64,000 nt of DNA, taken from positions 64,978,228 through 65,042,227 of the forward strand of contig NC_061862.1 in assembly GCF_907164915.1 (NCBI RefSeq). Direction: 5' to 3'. The notes below the pieces were generated by a model. The model saw only the letters and a program-made list of their open reading frames with translations. It searched no databases and was not told the origin of the DNA. The translations under genes were made by a program, and so were the position numbers. Source of the stretch: Impatiens glandulifera. Lineage: Eukaryota > Streptophyta > Magnoliopsida > Ericales > Balsaminaceae. Below, in pieces: positions 26,050-34,850 of the stretch; the stretch's first letter is position 1, and each line of letters starts with the position of its first letter.

Positions 26050-26607
26050 AGTATCTTAAACAAACCAAAACGTGTTAAACATGTCAAAAACGTATAAAAT
26101 TTGTCAAAAGTGTCAAGACGTGTTAAATGCGTCGTTAAACATGTCAAAACATGTAAAATGTGTCAAAAATATGTTAAATGTGCCAAAAACGTATTAAAAT
26201 TTGTCAAATGTGTTAAACGTGCCAAAAACGTATTAAATGTGTCAAAATGTGTTAAACGTGTTAGAATGTCAAAAACGTGAAAAACGTGTTAAACGTGTCA
26301 AAAACGTGAAAAACATGTTAAACGTGTGAAAAACGTATTAAACATGTCAAAACGTGTTAAACGTGTTAAAAACGTGAAAAACGTGTTAAACATGTCAAAA
26401 CGTGTGAAAAGCATGTTAAACGTATTAAAAATGTCAAAAACGTGTTAAATGTGTTTAAAATGTGAAAAACATGTTAAACGTGTGAAAATGTGTTTTTAGT
26501 GAGAAAACGTGTTAAACATGTCAAAAACGTGAAAAACGTGTTAAACGTTTAAAAACGTATTAAACATGTCAAAAACGTGTTAAACGTGCCAAAAACGTGA
26601 AAACATA
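26050..26607. repeat. Minisatellite with about 10/20-bp period and ACGT cores
   Basis: Degenerate tandem repeat of units like aaaaacgtgttaaacgtgtc, in which two related 10-bp half-units alternate. Frequent one- or two-base changes give aacgtg, aacatg and aacgta variants. A-tracts therefore recur about once per helical turn. Boundaries are gradual, with weaker copies from about 25930. No coding potential. Confidence 0.85.
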
Positions 26608-27250
26608 TTTAATAAATTAACATTTTGAACCGATATTTTATTTTTGAATTTAGGAAGTTAAAATGTCGAACCAATATTTTTATTTTTAATATATTAAGTT
26701 AACACGTTGAATTGATATATTTTCAATGAAAATCGAACTTAAAAAAATCTCTTATTACATTGAGCTATTTTAATTAGTTTTGTCAAATTAATCTTTTAAT
26801 AAAATAGATAATATATATTAAAATTATTTTTATTATATTTTATTTTACAAACATAGAAATAGAAATTGAGATTGAATTACAATTTTATAATTTTTCCAAA
26901 CATAGGAATTTAGATTGAATTATAATTTTATAACTTTTTCAAACATAAAAATTGAATGGTAATTCAATGCCAATTCTCATGGAATTGGAATTGAGATTCC
27001 AATACCAATTCCACCCATCCAAACATACAATGATATTTCAAAAACAAAAGATTACAACTAGTACAAGTTCACCTTAAATGCACCTGTGGATATAGTGCTC
27101 TAAAGTGACATGAAAATAATTAAGTGATGATGATTAAAATTATAATAATGTAATAAAGAATATATTTTTTAAATCTAAAAAAAATAAAAATATTCTAGAT
27201 TAAATTATCTCGAAAGGATGAGTTAGAGCAGATAACAATAATATCAGTAA
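26608..27250. other. Intergenic AT-rich DNA with a short direct repeat, possible MITE remnant
   Basis: At about 26855-26950 a 45-50-bp block ('aaacatag.aatt.agattgaatta.aattttataa') occurs twice in direct orientation. It is followed by a stretch rich in ggaattg/caattcc words ending 'accaattccacccatccaaacata' (to about 27028), which looks like the edge of a short DNA transposon. Terminal repeats and target duplication could not be established. No gene seen. Confidence 0.35.
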
Positions 27251-27758
27251 TCTATATATATAATGATGCTTAATTTTTAAAGTGTCTGGATTGTCGGGTC
27301 GAGAGTTGTGGTTAATTTGGATATATGTGAGAGTAAATGGATACTTGGGTCGGATTGTGGGTTGACCCGCCCATAAACTTAAAACGGTTAAAAATAAAAT
27401 TAAAAATGTTATAGGTATGATTCGAACTTGCAACCTAACAAAACAAGTACAACCTTTTAACCAACTAGGCTAATAAGACTTTATATTTTAAATTCAATCC
27501 AAAATTTGATAAACGCGTGATATTTTAACAATATAAGTTCAACTTTTTAACTAACTAATCTATATATATATAATGATGCTTAATTTTTAAAGTGTCCGGA
27601 TTGCCGGGTCGAGAGTTGTGGTTAATTTGGATATATGTGAGAGTAAATGGATACTTGGGTCGGATTGTGGATTGACCCGCCCATAAAAATTTTACCGTAA
27701 TATTTTTTTCACGATTTTTTATATTATTAATCGTGCAAATGCACGAGATATATGCTAG
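27251..27758 (+). mobile_element. Composite non-autonomous Helitron, about 508 bp, first of a tandem cluster
   Basis: Starts with TC at 27251 after an A. The first part (27251-27558) carries a tRNA-like segment in reverse orientation (box A complement near 27460-27471). The second part (27559-27758) begins with another copy of the 5' terminus and ends with hairpin cgtgc-aaat-gcacg (27732-27745) and CTAG at 27755-27758. Same architecture as the element at 231-741 in opposite orientation. Non-coding. Confidence 0.85.
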
Positions 27759-27956
27759 TCTATATATATAATGATGCTTAATTTTTAAAGTGTCCGGATT
27801 ACCGGGTCGAGAGTTGTGGTTAATTTGGATATATGTGAGAGTAAATGGATACTTGGGTCGGATTGTGGATTGACCCGCCCATAAAAATTTTACCGTAATA
27901 TTTTTTTCACGGTTTTTTATATTATTAATCGTGCAAATGCACGGGATATATGCTAG
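27759..27956 (+). mobile_element. Short solo Helitron unit, about 198 bp, directly abutting
   Basis: Begins TC at 27759 immediately after the CTAG of the preceding unit, and ends with hairpin cgtgc-aaat-gcacg (27930-27943) and CTAG at 27953-27956. Nearly identical to 27559-27758, so it is a recent head-to-tail copy of the 3' half. Head-to-tail Helitron tandems are a known outcome of rolling-circle transposition. Confidence 0.85.
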
Positions 27957-28249
27957 TCTATAAATATATAATAATGCTTAATTTTTAAAGTGTCCGGATT
28001 ACCGGGTCGAGAGTTGTGGTTAATTTGGATACTTGGGTCAGATTATTGGTTGACCCGCCTTTAAATTTAAAACGGTTAAAAATAAAATTAAAAATGCTAA
28101 AGGTATGTTTCGAACTTGCAACCTAACAAAACAAGTATAACTCTTTAACCAACTAGGCTACAAAGAGTTTGTATTTTAAATTCAACACCAAATTTGATAA
28201 TTGCGGGACGTTTTAACATTAATATAAGTTCAACTTTTTAACTAACTAA
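27957..28249 (+). mobile_element. Third Helitron unit, 5' part only, truncated
   Basis: Starts TC at 27957 directly after the previous CTAG and follows the first half of the composite, including the tRNA-like segment. It stops at 'actaactaat' (about 28249), the point where the composite at 27.5 kb enters its second half. It has no terminal hairpin or CTAG. It also lacks about 20 bp (atatgtgagagtaaatgg) seen in the two previous units, as does the element at 231-741. Confidence 0.8.
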
Positions 28250-28749
28250 TTCAGAAACATGTTTGGTAGTTTATAACAAAATGGATCATCCAGAAATACA
28301 TGAAAAATGGGTATCATTCAAGGAAATTTTAAAGGACGTGGTATTAAATGTTTTTGTATGAGTGTTGTCACGGGAAATGATACCCTAGAAGTGATATATG
28401 CAGCTTATAAACTCATATTGCTCAAAGACAAACAATATAAATCAAGGTCTTACCTTTTTTAAAAGAAATCTTAATGTCTCTAGAATATTTGAAGTATCAT
28501 ATTAGATACAAATTTGTTTTCAAATATTACTCTCTTTCAGAGTGGGAGGTTTCTATTTTCATTGTATCTCAGACAAATACATCTTTTTGTATCCATAAAT
28601 TTATTAACGTTTTTTCAGAAGTATAATGCAAAAGTGTTTATGAATGAACCTATAAACATATTTTTGGTTGTGACGATGATACAAAACATAAACCCTTTAT
28701 TTTTTATGTTGGATTCTCTTTTCATTACTAAGCTTGAATTGATAATTGT
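28250..28749. other. Intergenic sequence, no gene recognised
   Basis: Moderately AT-rich, no repeat family or coding domain recognised. The 79-codon frame at 28514-28753 has no recognisable similarity and atypical composition, so I do not call it a gene. Confidence 0.5.
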
Positions 28750-29360
28750 ATAACTGACCACTTTTCATTACAGTTGCATAGATTCAGAAAGAAGATTTTG
28801 ATACAAAAGAGAAAGGTATTAGGGTTAAATATAGTGACGAGAATAAAGTGACAGTTATAATGTAGTTAATTGTGAAGAGTGTGTTATGAAATGATTTTAG
28901 TTGTATCAGATTTCAGCACGTATTGGAAGTACGTGGAGTATATAAGTCTCTGTCTAAATTTTGGTGTAAAGGAGGTAACACCGTTTTGTTGGAGAGGTTA
29001 AATTTAGGTTTTTCTTTTTCTTCTTCCAACGATTTTGTATCTTCTTAATGATTGAGTCATGAAAACACATTTTGCAGATGGAGATGACATGGAATGACTC
29101 TAATGGACGATCTGGACCAGATGACCTAAATGGAATTAAAATCTTAACTTTAATCTACACAACATGTAAACATAACTGATCACTTTTCATTACAATTACA
29201 TAGATTTAAAAAGAAGATTTCAGCACATCTTAAAAGCAGGTGGGTATAGAAGTCTTTGTCTAAACTTGGTGTAAAGGAGGGTTACACCATTTTTGTTGAA
29301 GAGGTTAAATTTAGCTTATTCCAACGATTTAGTATCTTTTAATGATTGTTATGAACACAT
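28750..29360. repeat. Diverged direct repeat pair
   Basis: The stretch from about 28753 (aactgaccacttttcattac) through about 29060 recurs from about 29176 to 29350. The second copy lacks about 115 bp between 'aagaagatt' and 'tcagcac'. Both contain 'ggtgtaaaggagg', 'acacc(a/g)ttttgttg' and 'gaggttaaattta'. No coding sense found; possibly an old tandem duplication or part of an unidentified element. Confidence 0.6.
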
Positions 29361-29663
29361 TTTGAAGAACACCACTAAATTTATATTAAAAAATTTTATT
29401 CTTTAAATTGAAAAGAACAAAACTTATAAAATTCATAAAGAAATTAAAATAGTATAAGTTCATGTTTATATTTATATAAGAATATTTAGTACATATAAGT
29501 TCGTTTATAAAAAATTAAAATATTGTAAGTTCATATATGTATATATATATTCTTTTAATATAAATATATATTATTTTATTATTAATTTTATATAAATATT
29601 TTCTTTTATTATATATAAACATATTGAATTAAATATCATATAAAAATTTCATTTATATTTTTT
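29361..29663. other. AT-rich sequence upstream of a decayed Helitron end
   Basis: Low-complexity AT-rich DNA with repeated 'tataagttcat'-like words at about 29453, 29498 and 29524. It may be the body of the Helitron whose 3' end lies at 29664-29689, but I could not find its 5' TC terminus. Confidence 0.4.
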
Positions 29664-29689
29664 CCCGTACAACGTAGGTATTTTACTAG
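29664..29689 (+). mobile_element. Decayed Helitron 3' terminus of a second family
   Basis: cccgtacaacgtagg followed by tattttactag and then T at 29690. This resembles the widespread plant Helitron 3' end: a hairpin built on CCCGTGCAACGCACGGG, about 8 bases, then CTAG|T. The hairpin is degenerate here. Different from the family at 231 and 27251. The 5' end was not located. Confidence 0.5.
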
Positions 29690-30180
29690 TACAGAATAAA
29701 CTTCCTTATGAAACAACTTCAAATGAATTCTCTTTCTTAAAAATGATATGTAATCAATTTTTTTATTTTTATTTTAAACCGTAATATTTGATCTCATAAG
29801 TCTTAAGAATTATTCTTATCGCTTAAACTATTAATGACGTAATTAGTTCAGTGATAAATCACCCAAATTTTGTTCGTAAAATCACGAGTTTCAGTCTTTA
29901 TATAAAAACGGGATAAAACTACAACTTCGACATAAGATATAAATTTGTACCTAATGATTTTTAATATAATAATAAATAATGATGAACAAGCTATAAACCA
30001 ACAAGTCATAAAATATAAACGTGACCCTCTTGGTAGAGTGAAAACAAAAACAAATTAAATTAGATTTTTCTTTTCAATAATCAAAATTTCTTTAATAGAA
30101 AAAGGCTAGTAATACCAGTCATATCAGATTCAAATCTTCGTCAATCAATAATACCTCCTTTTTCGTGCCTCCAAAATAGT
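29690..30180. other. Intergenic sequence with two possible tRNA-derived SINE relics
   Basis: First candidate, about 29833-29900: 'gtaattagttcagtgataa' resembles box A surroundings and 'gagtttcagtc' a weak box B. Second candidate, about 30020-30150: 'ccctcttggtagagtg' resembles box A and 'agattcaaatctt' box B, with extra sequence between them. Both are weak matches made by eye; no target duplication identified. Confidence 0.3.
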
Positions 30181-30292
30181 AAAAAATTATTATATATATA
30201 TATATATATATTAAATTTAGTAATAACAATTGATATAGAAATTAAAATGTTTGTGTTATAACTTATAAGACTAAAATACAAAATAGACAATG

Positions 30293-30370
<78 letters not shown>
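30181..30370. repeat. (TA)n microsatellites
   Basis: One TA run at about 30192-30210 and a longer near-perfect run at about 30295-30368, separated by about 85 bp of AT-rich DNA. Likely length-variable and prone to cruciform formation or assembly slippage. Confidence 0.95.
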
Positions 30371-30374
<4 letters not shown>

Positions 30375-30884
30375 GAATTGTTAATAATGTATATTTCAAA
30401 GAGAATATAACTAAATTGACAATATTGATAACAAATATGTGTAAAAATATGAGAGAGTAAGAATATGAGAGAATGTATTGTTGTTTTTAGTATTTTGATT
30501 CAATTATGTTTATTTATAAAATAACACTTATTTAATTATATATATATATATTTATTATGTTTAAATATTTTTCAAAGATTTATCATATAATATATAATAA
30601 TAAAACAATTTAAAATTTGATACAAGAAATTTTTAAAATATTTTAATTATATTTTTTTGTATTATTTTTCATTATATAAAAAAATAAAATTATACCTATA
30701 TATATTAAATTATTAATATTATATAACTTAATCTAAAAAATTGAAATTATAATAAAAACTCATATATAATATTTTGTATCAATTTAATAAAATGTTAAGT
30801 TTTAAATTTTAAATTTGATTGAATGAGATTGAGGAAAGATATTGGAGAAAGATTCTCAAACAACTTTTTAGAACAAAAATTTCT
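30371..30884. other. AT-rich intergenic sequence, no gene recognised
   Basis: Unstructured AT-rich DNA with a short TA run near 30537-30551. Nothing else recognised. Confidence 0.5.
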
Positions 30885-31245
30885 CAACAACCAAGACAAT
30901 TAAAAGAAATTCTTAACAGATTAAAAAATAAATCTAAACCCAAAAACCAAGACAATTAAAAGAAAATCTTAACAGAAAATTCCTAAAATTAAAAATAAAT
31001 CTAAATCCAAAAACCAAGACAATTAAAAGAAAATCTTAACAGAAAATTCTAAATTAAAAAATAAATCTAAACCCAAAAACCAATACAATTAAAAGAAAAT
31101 TTTAACAGAAAATTCCTAAAATTAAAAAATAAATCTAAACCAAAAAACCAAGACAATTAAAAGAAAAAATCTTAACAGAAAATTCCAAAATTAAAAAGTA
31201 TATTTAAACCCAAAAGCCAAGACAATTAAAACCTAAAACCTAAAT
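30885..31245. repeat. Minisatellite of about 60-66-bp units, 5-6 copies
   Basis: Units begin with 'ccaagacaattaaaagaaaa' and contain 'tcttaacagaaaattcc' and 'aataaatctaaaccc'. Starts fall near 30892, 30947, 31013, 31079, 31148 and 31217. The last copy is partial and runs into 'aacctaaaacctaaat'. It lies just upstream of the gene-fragment pair. Confidence 0.9.
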
Positions 31246-31468
31246 CTTAAGGAAATCTAAAACCTATCTATAAGATGAACTCTCTCCTTCTTCATTGGGC
31301 TTGCTTGGCAACCAACAGCCGACTTCGTCGACCGACCGACGATCCAAGTTCCGTGAAAATCGCCATCATCATTACGGTTGGGGATGAAGCAGGTCATTCG
31401 TTAGTCTGTGTTTGATTGTTTCAGTTTCTTTGTTTATTTGTTGTCGGAAGTTTGGCAAATGATGTTCC
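31246..31468 (+). other. GC-richer segment of unknown origin before the glucanase fragment
   Basis: Composition shifts towards coding-like DNA. A 46-codon frame from an ATG at 31275 to a stop at 31413-31415 has a Leu-rich start (MNSLLLLHWACLATN) but no recognisable family. The junction with the glucanase exon is not clear; the sequence may be leader or exon DNA from another captured gene. Confidence 0.35.
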
Positions 31469-31967
31469 TTGCATACCATGTTCATCTGGAACCTGGAGAA
31501 GGCGGGTTTTGGGAAAACAGAGAGGATTGTTTCAGAAACAGGGTGGGCTTCTAAAGGTGATGCGAATGAAGCTGAGAAGAATGCTAGGACTTATAATAAA
31601 AATCTACGAAAGAGATTGTTGAAGAAGAAGGGTACTCCTTATAGGCCGAAGAGAACTGTGAAGGGATATGTTTTCGCATTGTTTAATGAGAATCTGAAAC
31701 CGGGTCCTACTTCTGAGAGGAATTTCGGATTGTTTAAGGCTGATGGAAGTACTGCTTATGATATTGGGTTTAGGGGTCTTGTACCCTCTTCGGGTTCATC
31801 ATTTAAGATTAAGGTTAGTATTTATTGTTCTTTAATCATTAACTTGTGTTTTTTCTATTATATACTTATCAATGTTTTCTTCTCCAATGTAGAATTTCAG
31901 GTTTGGCGGTTGGACAAACATGGCGGCATGTGCTATGGCCACTCTGTTTCTTAATAATTTCGGTTAG
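31469..31967 (+). pseudogene. 3' fragment (last two exons) of a GH17 beta-1,3-glucanase gene
   Basis: Exon 31469-31813 reads NLEKAGFGKTERIVSETGWASKGDA with the GH17 signature whose Glu is the catalytic nucleophile, then NARTYNKNLRKRL, RPKRTVKGYVFALFNENLKP and NFGLFKADGSTAYDIGFRGL. Intron 31814-31892 (GT..AG, 79 bp, phase 0) joins to exon 31893-31967, which reads NFRFGGWTNMAACAMATLFL and then NNFG and a stop. The hydrophobic tail resembles the C-terminus of wall or membrane-anchored GH17 enzymes, which hydrolyse callose-type glucans. The N-terminal two-thirds of the enzyme, including the proton donor, is absent. The splice sites and frame are intact, so truncation may be recent. Its neighbour begins within about 60 bp. 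Confidence 0.88.
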
Positions 31968-32009
31968 AATCAATAATACATTGTAATTTTTATTTGTTCA
32001 TTATAAATA

Positions 32010-33072
32010 AAGCTCTCAAACTCATTCATGAACAGAGAAGACGAGAAGGATTCACTGTCAAACTAGAAGAAGTAGAGGATTGGCTGTATGAAGATGGGGA
32101 AGATGAGATTAACGGAGTATACGTTGATAAACTTGATGAACTCAAGAAGGTACTATTTTCAATACTCTCTATCTTCTGAATTTGAAGGAATTTCTGTTGG
32201 CCTAACTTCAAAAACCAAATTTGTAGCAAGGTGATCCTATAGAAGAGCGCCACATGGTACATACAGAGAGGGGTTCAGTGATAGACCAGCTTGTGTATTG
32301 CATCAATAGCTACAGAGAGGCTGCAATGTCAACTGATCCCAAGTTCGATCATATTGAATTATCGGAGAAGGAAAAGGTACGATACACAATTGGTTTTCTT
32401 ATACAAAATGTATTAAGAGTTTTTTTCGCATATAATCTCTGTTTTACCTATATTAGTAACACCTTGTTTGGAAGAAGACCTCTAAAACACCATTGTGTTA
32501 TTTAGTCTAATTTATTTAAAATCTCTGATCAGAAGACCCGAATTTGTTTTCAAACAAGAAGTCAGATTAAGTTCTTAAATTTTCCAAAACAAGCCTAAAC
32601 TTAAAAAAATCTTCTTTCTTATACGGCTATCAACTAGTTTATGATGAGTTAGTGTTTATCACTTAATATGCTGTTTGTTATGTATTTTTTAAATTTGGAT
32701 AATGATCCATAAAAATCTATATTTCATTAAATTCACAATGATCTCTATATCAAATGAAGCTAAAATTCATATTTTAATCCAGTTCTTGATTTAAAAAATA
32801 ATCTTAACACCAAATCAAAAAGAAAATTACACTATAATCTCGATAGTGATCTAGAAAATAATCTGAATTATGATCCAGAAAATGATATTACCAATTGACA
32901 ATTTTTCAATGAATGAAAGATTGCAACAACATACATGTTTCTTTCTTTCAAATAGTCTGGAAAATTATATTTTTGATTTAGTTTTTAAAGTTTATCTAAA
33001 CTTACTTTCATTCTTAAGTGTTGAATATTGTATTTTTAGGTACTGAATGAGTGTGTGAAAGCTGAAGGCTGA
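32010..33072 (+). pseudogene. Internal fragment of an HSP110-type HSP70 gene (HSP70-14/15-like)
   Basis: Exon A (to 32149) reads [20 protein letters not shown] then [16 protein letters not shown]. Intron 32150-32226. Exon B 32227-32376 reads QGDPIEER, RGSVIDQLVYCINSYREAAM and STDPKFDHIELSEKEK. Intron 32377-33039. Exon C 33040-33072 reads VLNECVKAEG, then a stop where the family continues with a conserved Trp-Leu. This is the C-terminal substrate-binding/helical region of cytosolic HSP110 chaperones, which act as nucleotide-exchange factors for HSP70. The ATPase domain and the C-terminus are missing. GT/AG borders and frames are preserved across three exons, so the fragment was copied as genomic DNA. 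Upstream of about 32046 similarity fades. Confidence 0.88.
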
Positions 33073-33104
33073 ATCAGTGTGTGGAAGCAGTTGTATGATT
33101 TGTA

Positions 33105-33247
33105 TGATTCCTTCATTATACCGTTTATTAGTTCAAGTAAGTTATTTTTATCATATTTAATTTATATTAACATATTTCTATTATCGAGCATGGTAGGTTT
33201 GTTTTTAAATGAATGAGTATTTTTTTTATGATTTTAAAAATTATTAG
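33105..33247 (+). pseudogene. PEX5-like: Array copy 7: only the last PEX5-like exon and its downstream tail
   Basis: Matches the end of other copies: exon e6 'gattccttcattata..ccgtttattagttcaa' (about 33107-33137) followed by a gtaagt donor and the intron sequence up to 'ttattagaattcg'. Everything upstream in the unit is replaced by the HSP70 fragment, marking the second array/non-array junction. Confidence 0.8.
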
Positions 33248-34356
33248 AATTCGAATTTAAATAATCCAGGTTTATTTGAAAATAAATAAACATATATCTT
33301 ATACTAAGTTTAACTTTGTAAATGTTAAAAATATTATTAAATTTATTAAAATATTATTTTTTATATAAATATAATTTCTTATTAAATATATTTTTTATTA
33401 AATGTAAATTTGTATTCAACTAATACAAAAGACATGTTTTTTATTTAATTTGAATTTATCTTACTTTTATTAAATTTTAAAGTTACATTTAACATATTTT
33501 GTATTAAATTTTATTAATTCATAAATAAATTTTATATTTTACATTAAATATATTTAATTAAATTTATTTATGTATTAAACATATTAAAATTGCATTTTTC
33601 TATAAATATAATATAATTTATATTTATATTTATATAAAGCTTTTTATAATTATATTTTTTTTATTTTTAATATAATAAAATTTAAATTTAATATTTGTAT
33701 TAGACTTATTAAAAATAAATTTTATATTTTATTTAATTTAGTTTTTTTTTTCTTATTTATTTCTTATATTAAGAATATTAATTGTTTTTTAAATATCTTA
33801 TAATGTTTATAAATAATTTTAAATTTTAAATTAAAGTTTTTTTAAAAATATTTTTTAATGTTTAAAACTTTTTTTTAATTTTCAATTAAAGTTATTTTAA
33901 ATCATTAATTCAAAAAAACACTTTTATATTTTTATAAAATTAATTTTTCTTTTATTAAATTTATTAAATTACATTTTTTTTTTCTATTTAATCAAATATA
34001 ATTTTAATTTAAATTAAATTTAAATTTTGTATTAAACTGATTTTCATTAAATTTTAATTATATTTTGTTTAGATTTTTACTTATATATTTATTATATTAT
34101 ATAAGAATATTATTTATTTTTAAAATATTCTTATAATATTTATAAATAATTTTTAATTTTTAATTAAACTTATATTTATTATTAATTCATAAACAAATTT
34201 TTATATTTTACATTATTATTAATCATATTAAAATTGCATTTATTTTCATTTAATCTTATATAATTTAAATTTTGTATTAAACTTACTTTTATAAAATTTA
34301 AATTTAAATTTAGATTAAGCTTATTAAAAATATATTTTGTATTAAATTATATTTAG

Positions 34357-34420
<64 letters not shown>

Positions 34421-34850
34421 CTTATATTAAGAATATTATTTATTCTTAAATATTCTTATTATGTTTATAAATAATTTTGAATTCAACTTATAATTATCAT
34501 TAATTCATAAACAAATTTTACTATTTTGAACTATATAAATATTGTATTATTTCTATATATTCTAATATAATTTAAATTTTGCATGAAATCTATTTTCATT
34601 AAATTTAAATTTGTATTAAATCTATTCAAATCGTATTTTTTATTAAAGTTTTTAGTTTTTTACTTATATATTTTTTTTATATTAAGAATATAAATTATTT
34701 TTCTAAACATTATTTTAATGTTTATAAATAATTTAAAATTACTTATATTTATCACTCATTCATAAACTAACTTTTATATTTTGTATATTCTTATTAAATT
34801 TAAATTTTGCATTAGTATTAAATAAAAAAGCAATATTTGAGAAAAGATCT
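33248..34850. repeat. AT-rich linker 7 with the empty Helitron site and a TA expansion
   Basis: Close relative of linker 0 but lacking the Helitron: the target A|T lies between 33474 and 33475. Where linker 0 reads 'tagatttttacatatatatttcttat', this linker has a long (TA)n run (34360-34417). No gene seen. Confidence 0.88.
34360..34417. repeat. (TA)n microsatellite inside linker 7
   Basis: Uninterrupted TA run at the position where other linkers have a short 'acatatatattt', so it arose by local expansion in this copy. Confidence 0.95.

Noticed and set aside
26050..26607. CRISPR-like array in the minisatellite regions
   Set aside because: There are no unique spacers between constant repeats. 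Units are contiguous and degenerate, and the context is plant nuclear DNA.
32026..32262. 78-codon minus-strand frame over the HSP70 fragment
   Set aside because: It is the antisense shadow of the exon reading [14 protein letters not shown], which has clear family similarity on the plus strand.
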